Below, in pieces: positions 15,647-23,660 of a stretch of 38,359 nucleotides of DNA (position 1 is the stretch's first letter; each line of letters opens with the position of its first letter). The DNA is taken from NCBI GenBank assembly GCA_002336485.1, contig DDCZ01000048.1, forward strand, positions 36,686-75,044, written 5' to 3'. The stretch is from Flavobacteriales bacterium UBA1993 (GTDB lineage: Bacteria > Bacteroidota > Bacteroidia > Flavobacteriales_G > Salibacteraceae). Under the pieces are notes generated by a model. That model had not been told where the DNA came from and searched no databases. It was given only the letters and a program-made list of their open reading frames with translations. Made by a program: the position numbers and the translations under genes.

Positions 15647-17106
15647 GGCGGCGGCGGAACGTCGTCTTCGTGAATGGGAGGTGGCTGAAGCTTAAACGGA
15701 ACGCTTTTGTTAGGGTGTTTTTGGTTCCAGATTTTTGCAAATTGTTTTTCAATTTTAGCGCCGGGAGGTGGAGTCGGAGACTTGATGATTTTAAGCTCTT
15801 CATCTAAAAAGAAATATTCAGGGAGCGCCCTCAATTCATAGTCTTCCATAACCTGATCTGGAGATCCTACCTTTCCAAAAAACCAATCAAAATCGTGCTT
15901 TCCTGGTATTTCCCTTAGCCGCTTGAGCGATTCAGATGTGCTAAAGCTGAACATGGCTATGTCTGCTCCGTATCCTTCGCGCAATACCTTCATGAGACTC
16001 ATTTGTCTCAAAGACTCTGAGTTGAATTCATCGAAAAATTGAATGTAGATGTAGTAGCCCTCGTACTCGCTTATTCGGTAAAGATTTCCCACCACATCAG
16101 CGAAAACAAAATTTGGCGCTCGCGTGCCGGGCGCAAGCTTGAGCAAGATGTCCTTACTGTTTGTGGCCAATGTCTTGATGTTTTCGAATTCGGACTTTGA
16201 ATGAGCCGAGTCAAGCAGCGCTATAATGGTGTAAATCGGATATACGCCTTCTCTTCCTAGCTCGAATAGCCCCGAAACAAAGGCTAATTCCAAAAGTTCA
16301 GGCCGCTGCAGAAATTGATCCGTTGACAAATATCGCAGCGCCCCCTCGTAGTCGTTTCTTGAGATACAAGACTCTAGACTGTCGCTGAATCGATGCACCG
16401 ATTTTGGAGTCATATAGTCATTGTAGAATGTTTTAAAGGAATTGGCAAAGCTTAATTGTGAAAATGAAACCTCTCCAGCTTGAAAGTATTTGTCGTAGAC
16501 CACTTTATTCGAATGACGTGTATTCAGCTCAAATTCGGCCAAACGATAGTGAAAGAAGCTCTTAAAATAGGGGTGATCCACCTTGTCGAATTCACTGTGG
16601 AGAGAGTCGAGGAATACATCTGCAATTGCCCGAATATTTCCAGCGCTTCGGAGGTTGTAAGACTGACTGGTGTTTGAGATAAAAAATCGATTTATGCGCT
16701 GTTCAAGTTTGGTTACAAGGTAATTCAGTTTGCTGTTTGCCTCAAAAATTTCCGGTTGGATAAATACATCTTTGGCCGGATTGTATCGATCCGCTTCAAT
16801 CGGCTCAGGCATCACAACAGTATATTGATCGTCTGGCGATAAAAAGATGTGTGCATGGACTTTGCCAATTTTGAGCAAGTACAACCCTGTTTCATTTAGA
16901 TCTATTTGAAACCGAAAGTTGCCGTCCTCGATGATTTCTTGGGATGTGACAACCTCGCTTTGAAAGGTGAATAGATCTAAGTATTTGTGCAGTTCAATAT
17001 CCTTTCCCTTGTAGTAAAAGGCGTTTCCTTGGATAAGTGTCTCGCCCGCAAAGATTTGAAGGCTAAAAAGGAAGAGAAGGAGAATTCCAAAAGCGTTTTT
17101 TACCAT
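15637..17106 (-). CDS. Secreted TlpA-like thioredoxin-fold protein without CXXC
   Basis: 489 residues with a signal peptide (1-20, ending FAGE). The N-terminal ~100 residues form a beta-rich DUF4369-like domain (EDGNFRFQIDLNETGLYLLKI), the middle is helical, and the last ~150 residues are thioredoxin-like: APGTRAPNFVFADVVGNLY, then YYIYIQFFDEFNSESLRQM, and the cis-Pro loop ALPEYFFLD. The position of the CXXC redox pair is replaced by FDEFNSES, so thiol redox activity is not expected. The tail is proline-rich (PPPIHEDDVPPPPHE). It is the last gene of the coaD/rsmD operon, four bases after coaD. It is probably periplasmic or outer-membrane associated; its function is unknown. Confidence 0.8.
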   Translation of the reverse strand: MVKNAFGILLLFLFSLQIFAGETLIQGNAFYYKGKDIELHKYLDLFTFQSEVVTSQEIIEDGNFRFQIDLNETGLYLLKIGKVHAHIFLSPDDQYTVVMPEPIEADRYNPAKDVFIQPEIFEANSKLNYLVTKLEQRINRFFISNTSQSYNLRSAGNIRAIADVFLDSLHSEFDKVDHPYFKSFFHYRLAEFELNTRHSNKVVYDKYFQAGEVSFSQLSFANSFKTFYNDYMTPKSVHRFSDSLESCISRNDYEGALRYLSTDQFLQRPELLELAFVSGLFELGREGVYPIYTIIALLDSAHSKSEFENIKTLATNSKDILLKLAPGTRAPNFVFADVVGNLYRISEYEGYYIYIQFFDEFNSESLRQMSLMKVLREGYGADIAMFSFSTSESLKRLREIPGKHDFDWFFGKVGSPDQVMEDYELRALPEYFFLDEELKIIKSPTPPPGAKIEKQFAKIWNQKHPNKSVPFKLQPPPIHEDDVPPPPHE

Positions 17107-17110
17107 TGAG

Positions 17111-17581
17111 TTATTTTGTCTGCAGCAACTTTAAGTTCGAAGGAAGAAACTTTGCAACGTCGCCCCCATTCTTATGTATCTCACGAACAATGCTTGAATT
17201 TATTGCAGACATGCTTGCATCGCAAAGTAGAAAGACCGTCTCGATTTCTGAATCGAGATCATGGTTCATGTGAGCAATTGAACTTTCATATTCAAAATCC
17301 CTTGCGCTCCTTAACCCTCGAATGATGTGTTTTGCTTTGGCTTTAGCACAAAAGTCTATGGTTAGTCCCTCGAATGAACTTATCGAAACCGAGGATTCTG
17401 ATTTGAACAAGCCTTCCAATTGCGCAATTCGAGACTCAAGTGTGAAGTAGGATGTCTTGGTAGAGTTTTGACCGATGGCAACAATGATCTTATCGAACAA
17501 GGGTATAGCCTTTCGAACAATGGCTTCATGGCCAACTGTAAATGGATCGAAGCTTCCAGGAAATACCGCAATGCGACTCAT
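17111..17581 (-). CDS. coaD: Phosphopantetheine adenylyltransferase
   Basis: A 156-residue cytoplasmic enzyme that transfers AMP to 4'-phosphopantetheine in coenzyme A synthesis. The nucleotidyltransferase motif is GSFDPFTVGHEAI near the N-terminus (T/HxGH type), with RGLRSARDFEYE and the C-terminal INSSIVREIHKNGGDVAKFLP in the places expected. It overlaps rsmD by four bases, a pairing seen in many bacteria. Confidence 0.97.
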   Translation of the reverse strand: MSRIAVFPGSFDPFTVGHEAIVRKAIPLFDKIIVAIGQNSTKTSYFTLESRIAQLEGLFKSESSVSISSFEGLTIDFCAKAKAKHIIRGLRSARDFEYESSIAHMNHDLDSEIETVFLLCDASMSAINSSIVREIHKNGGDVAKFLPSNLKLLQTK

Positions 17582-18114
17582 AATGTGTTATTAAAGAAAC
17601 TGAACTTGACCTCACCGTAAGATCGATCTTTCACAAAATTGGGATGGTCTTTAAAGTCACCCGTTTTTCTGTGTTCCAAAACAAAAATAGCGTCTTGCTT
17701 TAAGGCAGACGAAAGCACAAGTGAAATTAGCCTTTCATAATCTTTAAATTCATATGGTGGGTCCGCAAAGACGAGGTCGCTTTTCATCTCCAAACTTGAG
17801 ATAACATTAAGCGCGTCACCCTTCAAGACTTCCAGATTTGAAACCCCCACTTCGATGGCAAGCCTCTTAATCCAAGTTATGGATCGATGGTCCTTATCCA
17901 CCGCTAAAACATGCTCAGCGCCCCGTGAAATACATTCTATCGAAATACTTCCAATGCCTGCAAAGAGATCGAGCACCCGACAGTAATCCCAGTCTATCTG
18001 AGAATCAAGTATGTTAAACAGACCTTCCTTCGCAAAATCTGTAGTGGGTCTAGCCGGAATGTTTGATGGTGCCCTGAACTTGCGTCCTCGATGTAAACCT
18101 CCTACAATGCGCAA
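17578..18114 (-). CDS. rsmD: 16S rRNA (guanine966-N2)-methyltransferase RsmD
   Basis: 178 residues. The N-terminal MRIVGGLHRGRKFRAP and RPTTDFAKEGLFNIL are typical of RsmD; the SAM-binding motif is VLDLFAGIGSISIECISRGA, and the catalytic motif is FADPPYEF. It methylates G966 of 16S rRNA. It overlaps DUF3822 by 13 bases upstream and coaD by four bases downstream. Confidence 0.96.
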   Translation of the reverse strand: MRIVGGLHRGRKFRAPSNIPARPTTDFAKEGLFNILDSQIDWDYCRVLDLFAGIGSISIECISRGAEHVLAVDKDHRSITWIKRLAIEVGVSNLEVLKGDALNVISSLEMKSDLVFADPPYEFKDYERLISLVLSSALKQDAIFVLEHRKTGDFKDHPNFVKDRSYGEVKFSFFNNTL

Positions 18115-18995
18115 AGCAAGGAGTTGGTGAGGTAATCATAGGCACCTTTTTCACGTGGCTCCAGCTTATCGCTAATTTCAATATTGGATAACCCTTCAAT
18201 GAGGTCCAGCTTATTCCAATAGCTCGATACTAGATTCCAAGTTTCATCACCGATTTTCACATTTCCAGAAACGGATAGTCTCACTGTCTTCGTGTCCAAT
18301 TGGCTCACTTCTGCACAGTAAAGTAGATAGTAAGCGATGTCCTCGCTTCCCGTCTGAAAAAACGAATTAGCTAGATGCAATTCCCCATCTTGATAGAAAC
18401 GCAGATCAAGTGTGTTGTCCCAAATGTGAAGCACAGCGCGTGTTTTTATTTCGCTTGATTTGAGTCGACTCAATTCGGCTTCGATCATTGGGGCAATATG
18501 GGGCACAATGGTTTTATGCTGAAATTGTCGCTCAATGGCCGCAATCAATTCAGCGTCACACGCATAATGGATGTTGGCGTTCATTCCAATTAAACGATGG
18601 GATTGGAGTACCTGCGACTCAGCATCGAATTCGTTTGTTACGGAATAGGTCTCTTCAATATTTGCTAGGTTCAAATCCGCGGGAGCCATCATGTAATTGT
18701 CGGTCTTGACGGTTATGATCATTTGATCAAATGCAGAAGCTAGGAAAGGATGCGCCTGTAACAGAGACGCAATTGCGCTGTCTAGGTTCTTCTCTTTCAA
18801 TGAATAAGAGGCGAAACCGGTGACTAAATTTTTGGATTGATGATACCAACAAGCCCTAATATTAGACGGCTCAACCTCAAGCAAGAGAATGTAGTTTGAG
18901 GCAGCCTCGTCAGAATACGTTAGGTCGAAAAGCTCTAATTCGGATTGGGCAGTAGCCGTCAAATTATTCCCAGTTACCATTGGTTTTGGGATCAT
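18102..18995 (-). CDS. DUF3822 family protein
   Basis: 297 residues, soluble, no signal peptide. The pattern of a short N-terminal strand set (NYILLLEVEPSNIRACWYH), FDQMIITVKTDNYMMAP, and a second half with TRAVLHIWDNTLDLRFYQDGELHLANSF fits the Bacteroidota DUF3822 family. From memory, a structure of a Bacteroides member was described as having an actin-like ATPase fold; I cannot check this here. The ATG at 18995 overlaps the upstream gene by 32 bases; the ATG at 18980 (MVTGNN) would also work and overlaps by 17. It sits between a membrane-protein gene and rsmD in one operon. Confidence 0.82.
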   Translation of the reverse strand: MIPKPMVTGNNLTATAQSELELFDLTYSDEAASNYILLLEVEPSNIRACWYHQSKNLVTGFASYSLKEKNLDSAIASLLQAHPFLASAFDQMIITVKTDNYMMAPADLNLANIEETYSVTNEFDAESQVLQSHRLIGMNANIHYACDAELIAAIERQFQHKTIVPHIAPMIEAELSRLKSSEIKTRAVLHIWDNTLDLRFYQDGELHLANSFFQTGSEDIAYYLLYCAEVSQLDTKTVRLSVSGNVKIGDETWNLVSSYWNKLDLIEGLSNIEISDKLEPREKGAYDYLTNSLLCAL

Positions 18996-19710
18996 TCATA
19001 GAACCTACCATCATTGGGTCGGTTTTGTCGAAAGGCTTACCGTCCTTAGCCATAAATACAGGGACATCCGTACCAGATCTTGGCACCGTTCCGGCTTCAA
19101 GAATGATTTTCCCATCCTTGGTAAATGGCACATACGCCATGGAGTCTATGCTAAATGGGTGCACTCGATCATCCATGTGTCGAACACCAAATAAACTGTC
19201 ATAAACAGAAACCTTAACGGTATCTCTTGTTACCAATGAATCGGCAATCGCTTGCTCCAATGTCATGGTATCTGGTACTTCACCAAATGCTTTTACCACC
19301 GTAAGGGAATCACTTTTAACGAACAGGATCAAAGAGTCCATATCTCCAGTGTATCTCTGGTTTTGAGCCTTGTAGGCCAACTCCGCAGTCCGCACATCTT
19401 TGAGCCGCTGAACAACATGTTCGTATCGTCTTTCTTTTTCATTTTGAAAATCGATAGGGACTTTAATTGATTGGTAGTCGGCATAGGCAAGAATAAGTAT
19501 CAAGACCCCGAGTCCAATACTTACGCCGAGACGGATTGTCTTGTTAAGCTCCACCATGGCAACGACAAGGCTGACAGAGCCGGCCACCAACAGCGCAAAG
19601 GCTCCGAACATAAACGCTCCGTTTTGATGCGTAGCAAGTCCGTTAATAATGGCAATGAGAGCAGATAGGGTTAACCCCGCAGGGAACCAGATTTTTTTAA
19701 ATAAGTCCAT
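18964..19710 (-). CDS. Membrane protein with extended C-terminal domain, first gene of the rsmD/coaD operon
   Basis: 248 residues. Three hydrophobic segments (about 9-28, 33-53 and 60-80) are followed by a charged, helical stretch (NEKERRYEHVVQRLKDVRTA) and a segment ELAYKAQNQRYTGDMDSLI that resembles the ...A...Y...NG.YP..L pattern of type II pseudopilins (GspG-like), though without a pilin leader at the N-terminus. The C-terminal ~130 residues are soluble. I do not recognise a named family. An exact TAnnTTTG promoter element (19742-19735) lies 25 bases upstream of the ATG. It overlaps DUF3822, which suggests the two products work together. Confidence 0.75.
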   Translation of the reverse strand: MDLFKKIWFPAGLTLSALIAIINGLATHQNGAFMFGAFALLVAGSVSLVVAMVELNKTIRLGVSIGLGVLILILAYADYQSIKVPIDFQNEKERRYEHVVQRLKDVRTAELAYKAQNQRYTGDMDSLILFVKSDSLTVVKAFGEVPDTMTLEQAIADSLVTRDTVKVSVYDSLFGVRHMDDRVHPFSIDSMAYVPFTKDGKIILEAGTVPRSGTDVPVFMAKDGKPFDKTDPMMVGSMNDPKTNGNWE

Positions 19711-19734
19711 AAACTATTTCGTTTCAGAGATGGG

Positions 19735-19742
19735 CAAATCTA
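19735..19742 (-). promoter_or_regulatory. -7 promoter element for the five-gene rsmD/coaD operon
   Basis: The minus strand reads TAGATTTG, an exact TAnnTTTG match, 25 bases upstream of the ATG at 19710. No good -33 element was seen. The divergent helicase promoter starts about 30 bases away. Confidence 0.5.
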
Positions 19743-19770
19743 CAATTTTTAATATGTGATAAAAGTGAAG

Positions 19771-19799
19771 TTTGCCCCCGTTATATTAAGATTATTTTG
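19771..19799 (+). promoter_or_regulatory. Promoter for the RecD-like helicase gene
   Basis: TTTG at 19771-19774, a 17-base spacer, then TTATTTTG at 19792-19799: a good -33 element and a -7 element with one mismatch to TAnnTTTG. It ends eight bases before the ATG at 19808, so the transcript would have a leader of only a few bases. Confidence 0.5.
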
Positions 19800-19807
19800 C
19801 GGTCTTA

Positions 19808-21220
19808 ATGCTTGAAGAAAACCAGTTTATAAACGAGATTTCGGCACAAACCGATATACCGTTAAATAAAGATCAGCTCGATGCTCTGAGCGGAATTTAT
19901 CAGTTTCTATTCACTGGTGGGGCGCGTTCGGCATTTATACTTAAGGGGTATGCCGGTACTGGTAAAACAACGCTGATGGGCTGTCTGATCCGATGGTTAC
20001 ATTCTGTAAATCGGAAAACGGTATTGCTGGCGCCAACTGGCAGGTCGGCAAAGGTCTTGAGCGCGCATTCAGGGTATGGCGCTTCAACGATTCACAGGAG
20101 GATTTACGCGGTAAAGTCCGATGATTTTGGGAAATTTTCGATGCAGCTTATCGCCAATAAAAGCGAACGAACAATATTCATTGTGGACGAGGCGTCCATG
20201 ATTGGCGATGCATCTCAGCAAGAGGGTGCAAATGGCCGTTCACTCATTTCGGATTTGGTGGAGTACGTTTATTCAGGTGAGCGGTGCCGATTAATACTGA
20301 TTGGCGATGAGGCGCAATTGCCACCAGTAGGCATGGAATTAAGCCCCGCATTGGACAAAAAAGCCATGGCTGGAATCGTAGGTGGCCCCGTTTTTCAAAA
20401 CACCCTGAGGTCTGTGGTCCGGCAAGAAGATGGCTCCCTGGTGCTGGAGAATGCTACAAAGATTCGAAATCAGATCAGCGAAGGAGTAACTGGTGATCTG
20501 AAGATTGTTGTGGATCCCAAACGATCAGTTGAGGTGATTGATTCCTATGATCTAGAAGATCGGTTAGCCTCAGCTTTTAGCAGCGAAAGAGCGGTTGATT
20601 CTATTATCATATGCAAATCGAATAAGGAAGCTTTCCAATTCAATAGTCAGATTCGGGCTCAAATTCTAGATCGAGAAACCGAAATCGAATCAGGTGATCG
20701 ACTCATGATCGTGAAGAATAATTACTTCTGGAAGATCCCTGGACGACGACAGAATTTTCTCGCCAACGGCGACATGATTTTTGTTGAACGCATGCATACG
20801 GTAGAGACATTTGGGCCATTCCGGTTTGCAGATTGCGAAGTGTCTTTGGTTGATGAGGAAGTGCCTCCCTTTCACATGATCCTTTTACTTAACGCCATCG
20901 ATTTTCAAGGCCCAGCTATTCCCGCCCGAGAATTGTTCAAATTGAGAGAAGAGATGATTAAGTCAGGTATTGTTGATGCTGCCGATCCGCAAGAACGATT
21001 TTTCCAGAATCCATATTTCAACGCTGCTCAAGTCAAATATGCCTACGCGGTAACGTGCCATAAAAGCCAGGGTGGGCAATGGGCAAACGTATTTGTGCTG
21101 CAAGGCTATCTAACGGAGGAGATGATTAATAAAAGCTACTATAGGTGGTTATATACCGCGATAACAAGAGCAACTGAAAAGCTTGGGTTAATAGGTTTTC
21201 ATGCCGACTTTATCGAGTAG
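19808..21220 (+). CDS. RecD-like ATP-dependent DNA helicase (superfamily 1B)
   Basis: 470 residues, cytoplasmic. Helicase motifs in order: Walker A GYAGTGKTTL (47-56), motif Ia VLLAPTGRSAKVL, Walker B IFIVDEASMIGD, motif III LILIGDEAQLPPVG, and the UvrD_C_2-type end with AVTCHKSQGGQW and WLYTAITRATEKL (motifs V and VI). It has no long N-terminal domain of the RecD2 type and no RecB/RecC partner nearby, so it is a stand-alone exodeoxyribonuclease-V-alpha-like helicase as found in many Bacteroidota. A role in DNA repair or recombination is inferred from the family. A short hairpin overlaps its stop codon. Confidence 0.93.
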   Translation: MLEENQFINEISAQTDIPLNKDQLDALSGIYQFLFTGGARSAFILKGYAGTGKTTLMGCLIRWLHSVNRKTVLLAPTGRSAKVLSAHSGYGASTIHRRIYAVKSDDFGKFSMQLIANKSERTIFIVDEASMIGDASQQEGANGRSLISDLVEYVYSGERCRLILIGDEAQLPPVGMELSPALDKKAMAGIVGGPVFQNTLRSVVRQEDGSLVLENATKIRNQISEGVTGDLKIVVDPKRSVEVIDSYDLEDRLASAFSSERAVDSIIICKSNKEAFQFNSQIRAQILDRETEIESGDRLMIVKNNYFWKIPGRRQNFLANGDMIFVERMHTVETFGPFRFADCEVSLVDEEVPPFHMILLLNAIDFQGPAIPARELFKLREEMIKSGIVDAADPQERFFQNPYFNAAQVKYAYAVTCHKSQGGQWANVFVLQGYLTEEMINKSYYRWLYTAITRATEKLGLIGFHADFIE

Positions 21221-21239
21221 GTCCTCGCCTTGCGACCTA
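21218..21239 (+). terminator. Hairpin overlapping the helicase stop codon
   Basis: Perfect 6-bp inverted repeat TAGGTC (21218-21223) / GACCTA (21234-21239) with a 10-base loop; the TAG is the stop codon. There is no T tract after it, so it is not a classical intrinsic terminator; it may stabilise the mRNA end or be chance. Confidence 0.3.
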
Positions 21240-21311
21240 TGCTTCGGTTTGAGTTACGGAAATTACGATCCAATAGCGTTCTGCATTGATCGTTGATTTA
21301 ACTTGCGCCGC

Positions 21312-21860
21312 GTGAAAACACTTGCACGTTTTATTGTAAAGATTTCCGGATGGAAGGTAGAAGGTCACTTTGGGCCTGAGCTTAAGAATTGCATCATCAT
21401 CGTTGCACCGCATACCAGTCAATGGGATTTTATTTTCGGCATGCTTGCGCGGACTATTTACGGCATTAAGGCTAAGTATCTCATCAAAAATTCATTCTTC
21501 AAGCCTGGGATTTCCTGGTTCTTTCATATGACCGGAGGAATTGCAGTAGATCGAAGTAAGAAGAACGAATTGACTGATCATCTCAAGGAAATGCTTGGAA
21601 GAGGGGAAGAACTGAAAATCACCTTTACGCCAGAAGGCACACGGAAGCGCGTTGATCGATGGAGAACAGGGTTTTATTGGACGGCCATTGATACGGGTTT
21701 GCCCATTGTTGCGCATTACATAGACTACAAACACAAAGTTGTTGGGCAGTTTCCGCCATTTGTGCCAACTGGAGACTGGGAAGCTGATAAGGTCCATTTC
21801 GAGAAGTTGTATGCCGACGTCAATGCTTGTCATGATTCGGATTTTAATCGCAGTTTTTAG
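21312..21860 (+). CDS. PlsC-like 1-acyl-sn-glycerol-3-phosphate acyltransferase
   Basis: About 182 residues. The acyltransferase HX4D motif is PHTSQWDF (His34, Asp39), the second motif is FTPEGTRKRVDRWRTGFYW (the usual FPEGTR with T for the first F), and a GGIAVDRSKKN segment lies between. These are the hallmarks of LPLAT/PlsC enzymes that add an acyl chain to lysophosphatidic acid or related acceptors; the protein is short, so the exact acceptor is uncertain. The frame is open from a TTG at 21303, but GTG at 21312 (MKTLARFIVKISGWKVEG) gives the more normal N-terminus. It lies 91 bases after the helicase gene. Confidence 0.88.
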   Translation: MKTLARFIVKISGWKVEGHFGPELKNCIIIVAPHTSQWDFIFGMLARTIYGIKAKYLIKNSFFKPGISWFFHMTGGIAVDRSKKNELTDHLKEMLGRGEELKITFTPEGTRKRVDRWRTGFYWTAIDTGLPIVAHYIDYKHKVVGQFPPFVPTGDWEADKVHFEKLYADVNACHDSDFNRSF

Positions 21861-21951
21861 GATTACGACTTTTACCCTACCCAGTATACGCTATTCTACT
21901 TTAAACCAGACTTCTGAAGTGGTTGATATTTGTGTTATCAAAAACAACAAC

Positions 21952-23290
21952 ATGAAAACACTTTACGCCACCATACTTGTTCTTGGAAGTTTTATTTCCG
22001 TTCAGGCACAAATCATAGACACAAATTGGGTTAGACAATACGACCGTGTTTCTTCCAACAGTCTTCCCCAAATTGCTGAAATGCCCAACGGCGATTACCT
22101 GGTTTCGCAGTGGGATAGGTACTACCAAATAAATTCTGACGGTGACTCCATAGATGCTGCAATAGAGAACACCAATTGGGGTGTTGGGTGTTACGTATGA
22201 TATGAAGGGCGTTTCTGACGGAGTATTGCTTACTGGAACGTTGAACAGTAAAGCCGCCATTGCCAAGATGGATACGAATTTCAATATCGTATGGAGCACA
22301 GAACTATCAGCAAGCAGCGGATCGGGTCAAGCGCTATTGGTAGATGGATCTGATTTCTATGTGAGCGGACAGGCTGGATTTAGCGGTGATTTCATTGCCA
22401 AATTTGACGCCAATGGCGACACTGCTTGGTACCTCGAATTGCCGCAAAATTCGTTTTCGTCACTCACCGATCTTATTAAGTTGAGCGATGGAAACTTCCT
22501 CGCCTCTGGTAACTTGGATGACTACCCATTGGCTATTAAATTCGACTCATCTGGCGACACGCTTTGGAATTACACTGAGTACATATTTATCAGCTTTCGA
22601 AAGATGAATGCCTTTGAGAAGTCAAACGGTAACATTGTATTACTTGGCGAACACGTCATGATTGAGTTGGATGATGAAGGAACGAAGCTCACTGACACCG
22701 ATTTTACAATCAACCAGTTCTACGATATGCACTTCGAGAATGACACAGTGTACATGTTTGGATACTATCGCGATACGATGTGGGGAAGTGAAAAACTGCC
22801 ATTGGTTGAATTGCGCAATGCGAATTGGGACAGCCTCGGAAGTTGGACTTTATCAAAAGGCGTTTACCCAAATGCATCAAATGAGTTTTCTGATGCGATC
22901 AAAACACCTGGAGGCGGATTCATCGGAGTAGGTAAATTTCGAGACAGTGTAAATGTTTCAGCGAACACGTACAATATTCTAGCTGTGAAGTTTAATGACG
23001 GAGCCGTGCCTGACACAAACACCAATGACAGCACCGATACGGTTACTGGAATTAGCAGACAATGGGCAAACAGCCAAATGATGGTTTATCCGAATCCTGC
23101 CAACGATGTTCTAAACATTGCTGCCTCATTTTCTATAAGTAGCGTGGAGATTATCGATATGCAAGGACGTATCGTATTGCGAGAGAATTACGCAACGAAA
23201 AATGAGCAACTGGACATTCAATCGCTCGAAAAAGGATATTATATTCTCTCCATAAACTCTATGCACACAGAGCCATTTATTAAGCAATAA
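21952..23290 (+). pseudogene. T9SS-exported repeat protein disrupted by a 7-bp duplication
   Basis: The ATG at 21952 starts a signal peptide (MKTLYATILVLGSFISVQAQ) and about 75 residues (TNWVRQYDRVSSNSLPQIAE...), then stops at 22198-22200. The downstream frame continues the same protein from about 22181 and has propeller-like repeats (GDTAWYLEL, SGDTLWNY), a Thr/Asp linker and a type A T9SS sorting domain (VYPNPANDVLNIAAS ... SLEKGYYILSIN). The two frames meet at a perfect tandem repeat of GGGTGTT (22179-22192). Removing one copy joins them exactly as ENTNWGVTYDMKGVSDG, giving one protein of about 440 residues. As it stands the signal peptide is separated from the sorting domain. A possible promoter GATATTTG lies at 21925-21932; a terminator follows. 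Confidence 0.85.
22179..22192 (+). repeat. Perfect 7-bp tandem repeat (GGGTGTT x2) causing a frameshift
   Basis: Two adjacent identical copies, GGGTGTT at 22179-22185 and 22186-22192, inside the T9SS protein gene. The length is not a multiple of three; one copy restores the reading frame and two break it. Confidence 0.95.
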
Positions 23291-23320
23291 TTAGGATCAT
23301 TCTAACCCTAGTTGCCATAC

Positions 23321-23351
23321 GGGCGCCCTCTATTGAGTGCGCCTTTTTTTT
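23321..23351 (+). terminator. Rho-independent terminator after the frameshifted T9SS gene
   Basis: GGCGC (23322-23326) pairs with GCGCC (23339-23343) around a 12-base loop, followed by eight T residues (23344-23351). It lies 32 bases after the stop codon at 23290. Confidence 0.75.
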
Positions 23352-23454
23352 ATGCCTGAATTGATTAAAGTCAAGTTTTTTCTACGTTGATTGTGAGCAA
23401 AGTCACATCATTTTTCGCCCACTCCACATAACATTGTGGTCTTAAACAAGCAGT

Positions 23455-23655
23455 ATGAAAAAGAATATGGGATCGATTGATCGAATAGTGCGGATCGCGT
23501 TAGCAGCGGTTGTTGTGGCGCTATATTTTCTTGAAGTAATAAATGGAACCGTGGCAATTATTGGAATCGCGTTAGCCGGCATTTTATTGGCGACTAGTTT
23601 CTTGAACTTTTGTCCGCTGTATCTGCCTTTCGGCATTTCGAAGTGTAAGAAGTAA
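23455..23655 (+). CDS. DUF2892 (YgaP-type transmembrane) family protein
   Basis: 66 residues with two hydrophobic segments (about 11-30 and 33-50). The start MKKNMGSIDRIVRIALAAVV and the end FLNFCPLYLPFGISKCKK, with the typical Asn-Phe-Cys-Pro-Leu/Tyr motif, identify the DUF2892 family of small inner-membrane proteins. The role is not established; relatives occur fused to rhodanese domains. A possible -7 element TAACATTG (one mismatch) ends 18 bases before the ATG. It converges on the DUF4328 gene with only five bases between stops. Confidence 0.85.
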   Translation: MKKNMGSIDRIVRIALAAVVVALYFLEVINGTVAIIGIALAGILLATSFLNFCPLYLPFGISKCKK

Positions 23656-23660
23656 TAACT

